In this document: piece after piece, positions 30,932-40,383 of the stretch
Layout of the letters: each line of letters starts with the position of its first letter
Position numbering within the stretch: the stretch's first letter is position 1
NCBI GenBank assembly: GCA_937944055.1
Contig: CALDZJ010000021.1
Span: 22,088 to 86,087, forward strand
Direction of reading: 5' to 3'
Origin: an uncultured Verrucomicrobiales bacterium
GTDB lineage: Bacteria > Verrucomicrobiota > Verrucomicrobiia > Verrucomicrobiales > Akkermansiaceae
Length of the DNA stretch: 64,000 nucleotides
The notes under the pieces: model-generated
Databases searched by the model: none
Told to the model about the DNA's origin: nothing
Seen by the model: the letters and a program-made list of their open reading frames with translations, nothing else
Position numbers and translations under genes: made by a program

Positions 30932-31624
30932 ATGACCCGATCACAATTTTTTCTCGGCCTAGCTCTCCTCTGTGTTTCTGGGACTCTCGCCTTTTTCATC
31001 TCGTTCCGCCAGCAGGAGGCTCGGCCGAGCGACCACCTCACGCCCACCAGCAAGACTTCCGCCAATGAACGCTCAGCCTATGCCCAACGGAGTCACCGCA
31101 GCAGCCCACTGCCACTCTCTGACCGCATGATTGAGGACCTCGACCCGACAAATTATGAAGTCTCAGTGACAGATCAAGGGCTCAGCGAACTGGGCCAAAG
31201 AATCGAGTCCGATGCCCGCGAGCGTCTGCAAACAATGACCGAGCGTTACCAACTCAGTGTCAACCAGCGCCGCGAAATCTTCCCTCTCCTCGTCAGCTAT
31301 CATGCCGAGTATCAAGAAGGGCTCATTGTCAATGGCTCTAGCTCCTCTCCCCCGCCAAGCGGAAATCTCGCCTCCGCCATCTATCCCGTGCTAGACCCGA
31401 ACCAGCAGGAAAACTTTCAAGAAGCCCTCCTCGCCGATAATGAATGGTGGGGCGACGTGATCGGCCAACTCCGCGAAGATCTCGATGGCGCACTGAGCGC
31501 TGGAGAAATAGACCTCATCAGCGAGCAAATCGAAAACCTCCCAAAGTCCGAGACCGAAGGGCGCGACGATGGCCGGGCGATCGAAAACCAAGGCCTCAAT
31601 CTCGAGAACTTTAACAACAACTAG
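30932..31624 (+). CDS. Secreted/anchored hypothetical protein, CpxP/Spy-like (putative)
   Basis: Signal/TM QFFLGLALLCVSGTLAFFISF; RERLQTMTERYQLSVNQRREIFPLLVSYH...PVLDPNQQENFQEALL. Confidence 0.55.
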   Translation: MTRSQFFLGLALLCVSGTLAFFISFRQQEARPSDHLTPTSKTSANERSAYAQRSHRSSPLPLSDRMIEDLDPTNYEVSVTDQGLSELGQRIESDARERLQTMTERYQLSVNQRREIFPLLVSYHAEYQEGLIVNGSSSSPPPSGNLASAIYPVLDPNQQENFQEALLADNEWWGDVIGQLREDLDGALSAGEIDLISEQIENLPKSETEGRDDGRAIENQGLNLENFNNN

Positions 31625-31766
31625 GCAAGGCCAAACTATCGAGTTGACGCTGGGGTCACCCCTCTCACCTTCTCACCTGCCACCTCGCACCGCAGCGACC
31701 ATACCCCCTTCCATAGCACGGCGCTTCATCTCAACGAGACCTCTTCGAGGGATTCACACGCTTTCA

Positions 31767-31816
31767 GAGCCGAAAGGGGATTGAACCCCCAAGTCAGTGC
31801 GCCCTGCCGAGCGCAC
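31767..31816 (-). other. tRNA T-arm-like fragment plus adjacent 6-bp hairpin (possible tRNA remnant)
   Basis: Minus strand GTGCGC-TCGGCAGG-GCGCAC TGACTT GGGGGTTCAATCCCC TTTCGGCTC; contains GGTTCAATCC (B-box/T-loop consensus). No complete cloverleaf. Confidence 0.35.
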
Positions 31817-31851
31817 TAAAAAAAGAGCGAAGCCCTTTCGGACCTCGCTCT
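31817..31851 (-). terminator. Rho-independent terminator downstream of porin-like gene
   Basis: Minus strand AGAGCGA-GGTCCGAAAGGGCT-TCGCTCT then TTTTTT. Confidence 0.85.
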
Positions 31852-31881
31852 AAATATGAAAAAACGATGAGAAACTTCCCC

Positions 31882-32580
31882 TTAGAAAGAGATTGCGAGG
31901 ATTGCTCCACCAATGACCTCTTCCTCAACTCCGTTGATCCGGTCAGCACCGTCAACGTAAGAAACGTAAGGCGAGAAGGTCATCTGATCGCTCAAGGCAA
32001 AGTCTAGACCGAAGCTCGCAGAAAAGTAAGCTCCTCCATCGCTCGTCGCAAAGCCTCCATCTCCGTTGTCGAGGACCGCACCATAAGTCAGGCTCAAATT
32101 CGCCGAGACCGTATCGCTAAGGTCATGTGAATAACCCAAGTTTCCTTCAAGGAGGATTTGGTCCTCAAGAGCCCCATCTGTTCCGAAGAAAATCGTCAAA
32201 CCGGCATCGAGACCAGAAAAGGAACCAGAAGCACCGAGGAAAAGTTCCGCATCGTCAGCGGCAGTATCATAGGTGTAAGCCGTGAAACCAGCCGAGATCG
32301 TGACGTTTGAGAAGTCTTTTGAAACTGCGGCATAGATGTCGAGTTCATCATCTCCGAGCCCATCAGGAGAAATTCCCCAGATCCCCGCTGACCAATCAAG
32401 GCCGCAGTCGCAAGAACCTGCAAAATCAAGCCCATACTCGTAAGCATCATCACCGAGGTCGACGCCGCGGAAGATATACTTACTGTTATAACCTACGTGA
32501 AACTCCGACTCGATTTCAGCCTGTGCACTGCTGAAGGAAAGCCCGGAACCAATTGCTAGAATAGTGAATGTCTTTTTCAT
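31882..32580 (-). CDS. TorF/TIGR02001-like putative outer-membrane beta-barrel protein
   Basis: Signal MKKTFTILAIGSGLSFSSAQA; EFHVGYNSKYIFRGVDLGDDAYEYGLDFAG; terminal aromatic residue (ISF). Confidence 0.72.
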   Translation of the reverse strand: MKKTFTILAIGSGLSFSSAQAEIESEFHVGYNSKYIFRGVDLGDDAYEYGLDFAGSCDCGLDWSAGIWGISPDGLGDDELDIYAAVSKDFSNVTISAGFTAYTYDTAADDAELFLGASGSFSGLDAGLTIFFGTDGALEDQILLEGNLGYSHDLSDTVSANLSLTYGAVLDNGDGGFATSDGGAYFSASFGLDFALSDQMTFSPYVSYVDGADRINGVEEEVIGGAILAISF

Positions 32581-32762
32581 GACAAAGGCATTAAAGCAGT
32601 CGGCGTGCCAGATCACAAGGTTAATGCTCCTTTATTTTCCAATAAACTTGATGACCAAGGAATCAAAACCAACTCTCCATCAACAAGTTCCCCGCCCCGC
32701 TTGAAAAAAAGCAGCATTTCTCTGAGAGAAAAGCTCAGAGCCAGCTTCACTCTCATACAACT

Positions 32763-35177
32763 CTACCGATGCAGTTCACTACGCTTCTTCTCTAGCGTCC
32801 CAGTGGTGACTCCGAGCCTCTCGATCGCCCCGAGTTTTCTCACCAGTTCACTGGCCTCACCTTTTCCGCTCAGAAAGTCACGATACCACGTCGCCAATCT
32901 CGCGCTTTCTTTTGCGTCCTCTTCTAATAACTCCACGCGGAATTTCCTTAAGCCCACGCTGATGAATTCATCCACACTTCCCGCCCCGGTCTGAGCGCGG
33001 CCATTGAAGAGGGTATTTCGGCAGCCGACATCCGCCTTAAGGATGTGTAGCTGCCCCACGCGGTCTCTCAGTTGAACACTGTGTCGATCGCACGGCTTCC
33101 CGCAGTCCTTGATGCTCGTGCCCTCACTTAAAAAGGTGCAGAAGACGCAGTGCTCCATGTGAAACATCGGCATGTGCTGATGCAGCGTGAGCTCGAACCA
33201 TTCCGGCGGCGCGCTCTCCAATAGCTCAGCCACTTGCCCTTCATTGAGATCGTAAGAGAGGGTGAGATTTTTAAATCCCCCATGCTCCATAAGCAAGGCG
33301 GCAGAGACCTGATTGGCGACATTGAGCGAAAAATCTGCCACCATCGGGATGCCACGCTCTTTGAAGTAGGAGATTCCTCCGAGATTGCGCACCAGCACAC
33401 CATCAGGTTCTGCTTTCTCGATCATTTTAAAAAAGCCCGCTTCCTTAGGCTTCTGAATCCTAGGGGTCGCTAAGTAGATCTTCATCCCGCTCCGCTCCGC
33501 GAGCTGAACCGCCTGTTGGTATTCCTTCAGGTCTTCGAAATCGCAGTAGATCAAGCCCACCCCCGCGCGCGCACAACCTTCCACCTGATCGAGCGTGCGG
33601 CACAGCATTCGGAGCTCTGGCACCTCTGGCACGGATGAGTCTAAGGCAGGCCGCTCTGGTAAGAAGCTTGCGAGCGCGCGCTTCCCATCCTTCACCACAG
33701 GCTCTTCTTTCAGCTCTGCGACGAGGCGGCGGCGCACCCGGTTCAGTTCACCGAGCGGCATCATCACCTCGCCTTCGATGGAATTTTGGACCATCCCTAA
33801 TTGATAACCCGTCCCCCCTAAGCGGCCGAGTTGCCCCGCTAAAATCTCCTTCGTCAAAGGCCGTTTTTCCGCGCGCTCCAGTAGCAGCTCGCTCGTCACT
33901 TTCTTCCCCCGACACTCCACGACGAGTGGCTGGCCCACCTGACCTGAGACTTGAATGATCAGTGAATCACCCCGCTCTTCCAGCCGTCCCCCCTTCCAGC
34001 TCTTCTTCACCTCTTTCTCCAAGCTGGGATCACTCGTCTTCCATAAACCTTGACCAACCTTCACCCGCTTCCAGTCAATGCCCGCGCGCCGATCAAAGTG
34101 AATTCTACGGCCCTCGACTTTCCAAATCATCCCACCTTGCTCGTCATTTCGATCCTCTCCGGCATCGAAGACAAAGCCATCACCCTTGTTGAGCGAGAGC
34201 TCACTCGCCGCGAGCTCTACCCAGCCCTCGCCCAAAGCGGCGATCTCTCCAGCCCAGGCACCGCGTTTCTTACCCCATTTCCCGTGGGTCAGTTTTGGGT
34301 GATTTGTCCCCTCTAACCAGCCAGTGGAAAGTCCCCGTGAAAACATCATCTCCAAGGTGTAGCGATCTTTCTCCGTGATTTCCACCTCATCGAGCGCCTT
34401 ACGATAGACCCGCGTCACCGCGGCCACATACTCCGGAGTCTTCAATCGGCCCTCAATCTTAAAGCTCGTCACCCCAGCCTTCACCAAGTCCGGAATCACA
34501 TCCACCGCAGCCAGATCCTGCGGACTCAGCAAATACCGCACCTCCCCCATCGGCACCGTTTCCCCATCGACCACTAATTCGTAAGGCATGCGACAGGCCT
34601 GCGCGCACTCCCCGCGATTCGCCGAACGCTGGCCAAGGCTCTCGGAAGTTAAGCACTGTCCTGAATAAGCGACACAGAGCGCTCCGTGCACGAAGACCTC
34701 CAACGGCACGGAGCCCGCTTTCCGCACGCGTGAAATCTCATCGACCGACATCTCCCGCGCCAGCACCGCGCGGTCCAAGTCTAAGAAAGCATCGACAAAG
34801 GCCATACCCTCAGGCGAAGTAATCGTCATCTGCGTGGAGGCATGCAGCTCCATCTCCGGCGCGATTTCTTGGACCAACTTCGCAGCCCCCAGGTCTTGCA
34901 CGATCACCGCATCTACCCCGGCGCGCGCCATCGTCTCAATTTGCGACACCGCCCCCTCCAGCTCGGAGGGAAAAACCAGCGTATTAAATGCCACAAAGCC
35001 CTTCACGCCGTGACGATGGAGAAATGCCATCAATTCCGGCAAATCCTCCTCGGTAAAATTATCAGCCCGCATCCGCGCATTGAACTTTGGGAGGCCAAAA
35101 TAGATCGCGTCAGCACCGTTCGCGACCGCCGCACGCGCACAATCCCAATTTCCCGCCGGAGCCAATAATTCAGTCAC
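32763..35177 (-). CDS. U32 family peptidase / RlhA-like protein, two-domain
   Basis: TELLAPAGNWDCARAAVANGADAIYFGLPKFNARMRADNFTEEDLPELMAFLHRHGVKGFVAFNTLVFPSEL; FVHGALCVAYSGQCLTSESLGQRSANRGECAQACRMPYEL. Confidence 0.93.
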   Translation of the reverse strand: MTELLAPAGNWDCARAAVANGADAIYFGLPKFNARMRADNFTEEDLPELMAFLHRHGVKGFVAFNTLVFPSELEGAVSQIETMARAGVDAVIVQDLGAAKLVQEIAPEMELHASTQMTITSPEGMAFVDAFLDLDRAVLAREMSVDEISRVRKAGSVPLEVFVHGALCVAYSGQCLTSESLGQRSANRGECAQACRMPYELVVDGETVPMGEVRYLLSPQDLAAVDVIPDLVKAGVTSFKIEGRLKTPEYVAAVTRVYRKALDEVEITEKDRYTLEMMFSRGLSTGWLEGTNHPKLTHGKWGKKRGAWAGEIAALGEGWVELAASELSLNKGDGFVFDAGEDRNDEQGGMIWKVEGRRIHFDRRAGIDWKRVKVGQGLWKTSDPSLEKEVKKSWKGGRLEERGDSLIIQVSGQVGQPLVVECRGKKVTSELLLERAEKRPLTKEILAGQLGRLGGTGYQLGMVQNSIEGEVMMPLGELNRVRRRLVAELKEEPVVKDGKRALASFLPERPALDSSVPEVPELRMLCRTLDQVEGCARAGVGLIYCDFEDLKEYQQAVQLAERSGMKIYLATPRIQKPKEAGFFKMIEKAEPDGVLVRNLGGISYFKERGIPMVADFSLNVANQVSAALLMEHGGFKNLTLSYDLNEGQVAELLESAPPEWFELTLHQHMPMFHMEHCVFCTFLSEGTSIKDCGKPCDRHSVQLRDRVGQLHILKADVGCRNTLFNGRAQTGAGSVDEFISVGLRKFRVELLEEDAKESARLATWYRDFLSGKGEASELVRKLGAIERLGVTTGTLEKKRSELHR

Positions 35178-35345
35178 GCGCCGAAGCTAGCTCCCTCCCT
35201 CCCGCAAAGCAATCTTATGGAGATAAAGCCCAGCCTGAAGATCAAGAAAGCGATGCCAAAGTCCACCCGCTGAGAAAGTCTGACGCGCCATATTCCTCAT
35301 CCTCCTCTTGTCCATTCCCCATTCCTCGCTTATATCACCTCCGAT

Positions 35346-35840
35346 ATGAGCATCAAAGTTGGCGATTCCGCCCCTGATTTTTCCCTCGTCGCCCTAGGCG
35401 ATGGCGGTCCCGAAGTCGTAAAACTCTCCGAGCAAACGGGCGAGCAAAACATCCTCCTCCTCTTCGTCCCCATGGCCTTCACGGGCGTTTGCACCGAGGA
35501 ACTCTGCACCGTCTCCGGCGGGCTCAGCGACTACGCGGACCTCAATTGTAAGGTCTTCGCAATCTCGGGTGATAACCCCTTCGCGCAAGCCGCGTGGGCC
35601 GAGAAAGAGAACATCTCTCTCAAGCTCCTCTCTGACTACGACCATCAAGCCACGGAAGCATACGGCGTGGCCTACCCCCAATTTCTCCCAGAGAAAAATC
35701 TCATCATGGGAGGAGTTCCTAAGCGCTCCGCCTTCCTCATTGATAAAGCCGGCCTCGTCCAGTTCGCCCAAGTCAATGACTCCCCTGGCGATCTCCCTGA
35801 CTTCGACGCCATCAAGGCCAAGCTGGGAGAGCTTTCTTAA
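35346..35840 (+). CDS. Peroxiredoxin (AhpC/TSA family)
   Basis: SIKVGDSAPDFSLVALGDGGPEVVKLSEQTGEQNILLLFVPMAFTGVCTEELCTVSGGL (PxxxTxxC variant). Confidence 0.9.
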   Translation: MSIKVGDSAPDFSLVALGDGGPEVVKLSEQTGEQNILLLFVPMAFTGVCTEELCTVSGGLSDYADLNCKVFAISGDNPFAQAAWAEKENISLKLLSDYDHQATEAYGVAYPQFLPEKNLIMGGVPKRSAFLIDKAGLVQFAQVNDSPGDLPDFDAIKAKLGELS

Positions 35841-35890
35841 ATTCCCAGAATAGACCCCTGGAATATATTTCTAGAGCCCTCTCTAAAAAA

Positions 35891-35926
35891 CAAAGCCCGC
35901 CCTCTCCGGAGTGGCGGGCCTTTTTA
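35891..35926 (+). terminator. Rho-independent terminator
   Basis: AAAGCCCGCCCTCTCCGGAGTGGCGGGCCTTTTTATT. Confidence 0.85.
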
Positions 35927-35948
35927 TTATCACTGTCTCCTCGCTTTC

Positions 35949-36440
35949 TTAACGAGTAATCTCGACTCCAAAAAAATCCCGCATCACCTCGCGATAAGTA
36001 TCTTTCTTAAAATCCGGCAACCAGTTCAGCTGAAACTCCGCGGGCTGGATCCACCTCGCTCGCGCAAATTCACGCGGCTCCTGAATCAGATTCAGCTCAG
36101 GAGAACCCGGAAAGACACGGCAGAAATAGTAAGTCTGCTCCTGCCCTAAAAAGCGCCCCTTCTTAACGCCCGCCGGATAATCATAACAATACCCTCCCTT
36201 TGATTTTTCAATTTCATAGTGCTCGGGCTTTAAACCAATCTCCTCCTCGATTTCTCGCTGCACCGCGCTCTCCCACTCCTCCTGCGCATCCACTCCGCCC
36301 TGCGGAAACTGCCATGCCCCCGGATGATCCAGCCTCTCACAGACTAAGAGGAGACCCTCCGCATTTACCATCAAGGCTGCAACATTCGCTCGATACTCTC
36401 CCATGCCCGAGATTCTTACGGAAAGCTCAGCCATTTTCAA
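35949..36440 (-). CDS. rppH: NUDIX hydrolase, RNA pyrophosphohydrolase-like
   Basis: YRANVAALMVNAEGLLLVCERLDHPGAWQFPQGGVDAQEEWESAVQREIEEEIGL (Nudix box). Confidence 0.88.
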   Translation of the reverse strand: MKMAELSVRISGMGEYRANVAALMVNAEGLLLVCERLDHPGAWQFPQGGVDAQEEWESAVQREIEEEIGLKPEHYEIEKSKGGYCYDYPAGVKKGRFLGQEQTYYFCRVFPGSPELNLIQEPREFARARWIQPAEFQLNWLPDFKKDTYREVMRDFFGVEITR

Positions 36441-36504
36441 CCCACCGCCTTCTTAAAATCAGACTTTGACCTCTGCCACTCTCCAACCGATATTGCTCCT
36501 CACG

Positions 36505-37095
36505 ATGAAAGCGCGCTTCCTCATTCTCACTCTGGCCCCCATTCTCCTCCTCCCTTTTTCCCCGATTTCAGCCCAAGTCAATCAGGGCCAAGGTCAATCA
36601 CAGAGCGGAAATGAAGAAGGCGAGGAAACGGAAGGCCAAGAAGGGCTCGAAGGAGTTGAAGATGAGCAAAACCGGAAGCGACGCTGGCAATGCAGCCTTC
36701 CCGGCGGCGAGTATTCCGTAAACCTTAACTCGATCAGCTCCATCAGTAAGCATTCCTACGTCCTCGATGGAACCCTCCTCGTCACCGAAGTTACGATTGA
36801 TACGACTGGTAGCGCGCTCGCACGCTTCTACTACATCGAGCCCATCACAAAGGACACCAACTTTAACGCCCTCGCCCGGATCCAACAGCGCGCAAAAGAA
36901 CTCCAAGGCCGCGCCCAACAACGCAGCGGCTCCGCCACCAAAATTGATGAAATGGCCCAAAAAAGCTACCCCACCACGACCCACGCCCGGACCATCGAGT
37001 TCCGCATCGTCAATGAAATCGAGCTGAATGCCCTTTACCGCTCGCTCTTCCGTGCCTGGGATAGCGGACAAGGACGCACCTTCAGGATTCAATAA
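36505..37095 (+). CDS. Secreted hypothetical protein with acidic Gln/Glu-rich segment
   Basis: Signal MKARFLILTLAPILLLPFSPISAQ; QGQGQSQSGNEEGEETEGQEGLEGVEDEQN low complexity, then folded region. Confidence 0.65.
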   Translation: MKARFLILTLAPILLLPFSPISAQVNQGQGQSQSGNEEGEETEGQEGLEGVEDEQNRKRRWQCSLPGGEYSVNLNSISSISKHSYVLDGTLLVTEVTIDTTGSALARFYYIEPITKDTNFNALARIQQRAKELQGRAQQRSGSATKIDEMAQKSYPTTTHARTIEFRIVNEIELNALYRSLFRAWDSGQGRTFRIQ

Positions 37096-37192
37096 ATTCC
37101 CTCAAAAAAAAGCCTCCTGACTTTGAAAGATTTCCCCTTGCCAATCCGTCTTATCCACACAAGTTACCCAAACCTAACGACTCCAACGACCC

Positions 37193-37732
37193 ATGAAAAA
37201 AATCTCACTCAGCTCCACCGTCCTCGCCGCCGCCCTTAGCTTCTCCCCTGCTCTGCTTCACGCCGAGCCCAGCACTCCTGCGAAACCCAGTGCTCCTGCC
37301 ATCGAGGAGAAGACCGAGGGAGAGAAGAAAGTCATGGAGGAGAAAAAGGCCGACTTTGAAATCACCGTCACCTGTAATGACGCGATGCAGTTCGATAAAA
37401 AAGAGATCGAGGTTCCACTCGGAAAGCTGATCAAACTCACTCTTAAAAATGTCGGCAAGGCCCCCAAAATCGCAATGGGGCATAATCTCGTCATCCTCAA
37501 CAAAGGCGCGAGCCTCCAACCCTGGGCCATGAAGGCCATGTCTGCGAGAGACTCCGAGTTCGTCCCTTCTGATGAGGAATCAATGAAGGCAGTTCTTGCC
37601 CACACCAAGCTTCTAGGACCGGATGAAGAAGACGCCGTCACCTTCACCCTCACCGAGGCTGGCGAGTATGAATTCCTTTGCAGCTTCCCCGGGCACTTCT
37701 CTCTCATGAGAGGCAAGCTCATCGCCAAGTAA
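37193..37732 (+). CDS. Azurin-like cupredoxin
   Basis: FEITVTCNDAMQFDKKEIEVPLGKLIKLTLKNVGKAPKIAMGHNLVIL and Cu ligand motif YEFLCSFPGHFSLMRGKLI (C-x4-H-x3-M). Confidence 0.93.
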   Translation: MKKISLSSTVLAAALSFSPALLHAEPSTPAKPSAPAIEEKTEGEKKVMEEKKADFEITVTCNDAMQFDKKEIEVPLGKLIKLTLKNVGKAPKIAMGHNLVILNKGASLQPWAMKAMSARDSEFVPSDEESMKAVLAHTKLLGPDEEDAVTFTLTEAGEYEFLCSFPGHFSLMRGKLIAK

Positions 37733-37789
37733 AGGCAGCCCTTCACACGGCCACGACACAGGGTCACCCACGCTGAGGGTCACCCTCTC

Positions 37790-38602
37790 TTATAGGAGCC
37801 AGCGCCCCTTCACCTCTCCCAGCCGGAACTCCGCACCGCCTAGGGAGAGTTCGCGGGCCGTAAGCTTACCGTGGGCTTTAAGCTCACCGTGATTTAAATC
37901 CACCGCCCATGGTCGACTTCCCTTCATGAAGGAGCCGGTGTTGATGAAGAGTTTCCCCGCGCCTTCCCAGATCCCAGCTTGGTGAAAATGCCCGCAGATC
38001 AGCACGCTCGCGCCCTCTCCTGAATTCTCTAAAAATCGTAATCCCTGCCGCCCCATCCCCCTCCAAACGCGGAGCATCTCAAAGGTCCGGCTCGGCGGCC
38101 ACAGCGCCGTCGCAAAAAAGTTAAAAGGGACTGGGAGCTTTGGTAAGGGCAGCACCTTCAGGGCAAGCGCGATCTCGCGCGCTCGATCTGCGCAGGCCGC
38201 CGCAAGGTGGCTCTGCGGCTCATACTTTTTCACGATCGCCTCCACCTCTTTCCGGTGTTTTCCCATCTCTCGAGACCATGGAGTGGCCTCATCATAGACC
38301 GCATCTCCATGGCTTACTAAAATGGACTTCTCAGCCAGCCAAGTGACCCCTTTCCCTCCTTCAGGATCATGATTCCCTCTCAGAACCTCGACATTGATGC
38401 CCCTCTGCTCAGCCAAAGTCAGAAGTTCCTCGTACATCGCCTGAGCCTCCGCACGACCGCGCCCCACCTTCCGCTGCTGCCAGACATCACCCGCTAAGAT
38501 CAAATGATCCACCCCTTCTAAAATAGGCCGCAGCATCTCAGGGGACTTTAGCCGCGAGGCTCCATGACCTAAATGCAGGTCTGATATCACCCGCGTTCTC
38601 AC
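37790..38602 (-). CDS. Metallophosphoesterase (UDP-2,3-diacylglucosamine diphosphatase-like)
   Basis: [56 protein letters not shown]. Confidence 0.85.
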   Translation of the reverse strand: MRTRVISDLHLGHGASRLKSPEMLRPILEGVDHLILAGDVWQQRKVGRGRAEAQAMYEELLTLAEQRGINVEVLRGNHDPEGGKGVTWLAEKSILVSHGDAVYDEATPWSREMGKHRKEVEAIVKKYEPQSHLAAACADRAREIALALKVLPLPKLPVPFNFFATALWPPSRTFEMLRVWRGMGRQGLRFLENSGEGASVLICGHFHQAGIWEGAGKLFINTGSFMKGSRPWAVDLNHGELKAHGKLTARELSLGGAEFRLGEVKGRWLL

Positions 38603-39177
38603 GACCCCTCCCGCTGCCTTACCGATTCATAAAGGCAGACCGCTGCCGAGACACTGACGTTCAGACAGTCCACCTTTCCCTTCATGGGGAATTTGATCAA
38701 AAAATCGCACTCTTTCTCAGTCAGTTGCCGCATCCCCTCACCCTCACGGCCCATCACAATCGCGATAGGGCCCTTTAGATCCGTTTCATAAAGTGATTGA
38801 GTGGCGCGATCAGAAGTTCCCACCAGCCACACTCCCCGTTCTTTTAAATCCCGCATGGTCCGGGCGAGGTTTGTCACCTTCACAAAAGGCACACTTTCTG
38901 AAGCACCCACCGAAACACGCCGCACCGTATCAGTGAGCCCCACCGCCTTATCCTTCGGCGCGATCACGGCATCCACTCCCGCTCCGTCAGCGGTCCGTAA
39001 AATCGCGCCAAGATTGTTTGGATCCTGCACGCAGTCTAAAATCAACAACAGAGGCGCCTCAACCGCATCGAGAATCTCCTGTAAATCCCCCTCATTCTTA
39101 GGGCGAGCTTCCCGCTCACCCCGCGGCCTCGCATGCCGATTCTCCCGTGCTTCACCCGCTCTCTTTCGCATGCCCAA
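38599..39177 (-). CDS. TrmH/RlmB-family 23S rRNA 2'-O-methyltransferase (SpoU)
   Basis: [99 protein letters not shown]. Confidence 0.93.
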   Translation of the reverse strand: MGMRKRAGEARENRHARPRGEREARPKNEGDLQEILDAVEAPLLLILDCVQDPNNLGAILRTADGAGVDAVIAPKDKAVGLTDTVRRVSVGASESVPFVKVTNLARTMRDLKERGVWLVGTSDRATQSLYETDLKGPIAIVMGREGEGMRQLTEKECDFLIKFPMKGKVDCLNVSVSAAVCLYESVRQREGS

Positions 39178-39237
39178 TCCTTAAGGGGCAGGCTCTGAAA
39201 TTCAAAGCGGAATTCACAAACAAGCGGGATGAATCTC

Positions 39238-40356
39238 TTAAGAAGATCGACTCATCCCAGAGCTCAGCGACTTGCGCGACCTCCAAGCATACATGAAAAA
39301 TCCGAGGCCGATGAGGATCATAAAATAGGAGTAAAATTGCCCCTTCGTGAGCCCCATGATTTCCGCCGAATCTGGCTGGCGGACATTCTCGACCCCAATG
39401 CGGAAAATGGCATAGAGAATGAAAAAGGCCCCTGAAATAACCCCATTCCAAAGCTGTGGGAACTTGACCCGTAGCGCATAGAGAACCAGAAACACCAGCA
39501 AGCCTTCTAGCACTCCCTCGTAAAGCTGGGAGGGGTGCCTCGCCGGAGTGTGATCAGCAAGCGCTTGCAGGACCTCTGGGTTTTGGCGCGCAATCGGCTC
39601 TATCTCGTTTTCAAAAACACGGCGCGGCAAGGAAAAGTCCCCATTTAACTGCCCATAGGGTACTAAAATGGGCCCCACTCGCTCAGGATCTGCCACCGCA
39701 GCTTGGCGCAGGGCCGCTTGCAATCCTTCTTGATCTCCCTCGTAGAGTGACTTGGGGAATTTCACAGCCCACCATTTCTGCTCGCCGGTCACCGTCCCGT
39801 AGAGCTCGCCATTAATGAAGTTCGCAATGCGCCCAAAAAAGACCCCAAGGGGAGCCACAATGGCGATCCCATCCCCCATTGCTGGCCAAGAAATCTTATT
39901 CCTCCAAGCATAGACAAGCGTGAAGATCATGATCCCTAGGATCCCGCCATGCGAGGCCATCCCCCCATCCCACACCGCGATGATGGTGAGCGGGTTTTCT
40001 AGGATCGGCCCAAGGCCATCCCGCGGAATCATGTAAAACAAAACATAGCCAATCCGCCCGCCTAAAAAGACCCCGAAAATCGCAGTGTAAGTCACGACAT
40101 CGCCCACTTTTTCTTCCGCGATATTCCATAAATCTCGCCGCGCTAATCTCAGAAGGATCGCATAGGCAGCCATGAAGCCCATCACATAAGAAAGGCCATA
40201 CCACCGCAGCTTAATCTTCTCAGAAAAAGAGAAGATGACAGGGTCTAAGTCGTGGACATAAGCGGCAAGAATCTCGATCACGAAGAGACTCCACACTATC
40301 AGCCAAGACTTCGCAAGCGTCGGTGCAGCCTCCGAAAGAGGGGCTAAAGATGCCAC
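39238..40356 (-). CDS. lgt: Prolipoprotein diacylglyceryl transferase
   Basis: LRWYGLSYVMGFMAAYAILLR; GRIGYVLFYM; IWDGGMASHGGILGI-like AVWDGGMASHGGILGIMIF; GRIANFINGELYG; ARHPSQLYEG. Confidence 0.93.
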   Translation of the reverse strand: MASLAPLSEAAPTLAKSWLIVWSLFVIEILAAYVHDLDPVIFSFSEKIKLRWYGLSYVMGFMAAYAILLRLARRDLWNIAEEKVGDVVTYTAIFGVFLGGRIGYVLFYMIPRDGLGPILENPLTIIAVWDGGMASHGGILGIMIFTLVYAWRNKISWPAMGDGIAIVAPLGVFFGRIANFINGELYGTVTGEQKWWAVKFPKSLYEGDQEGLQAALRQAAVADPERVGPILVPYGQLNGDFSLPRRVFENEIEPIARQNPEVLQALADHTPARHPSQLYEGVLEGLLVFLVLYALRVKFPQLWNGVISGAFFILYAIFRIGVENVRQPDSAEIMGLTKGQFYSYFMILIGLGFFMYAWRSRKSLSSGMSRSS

Positions 40357-40383
40357 AGCAGAGTGCCAGAGCTCTCATCGAGC

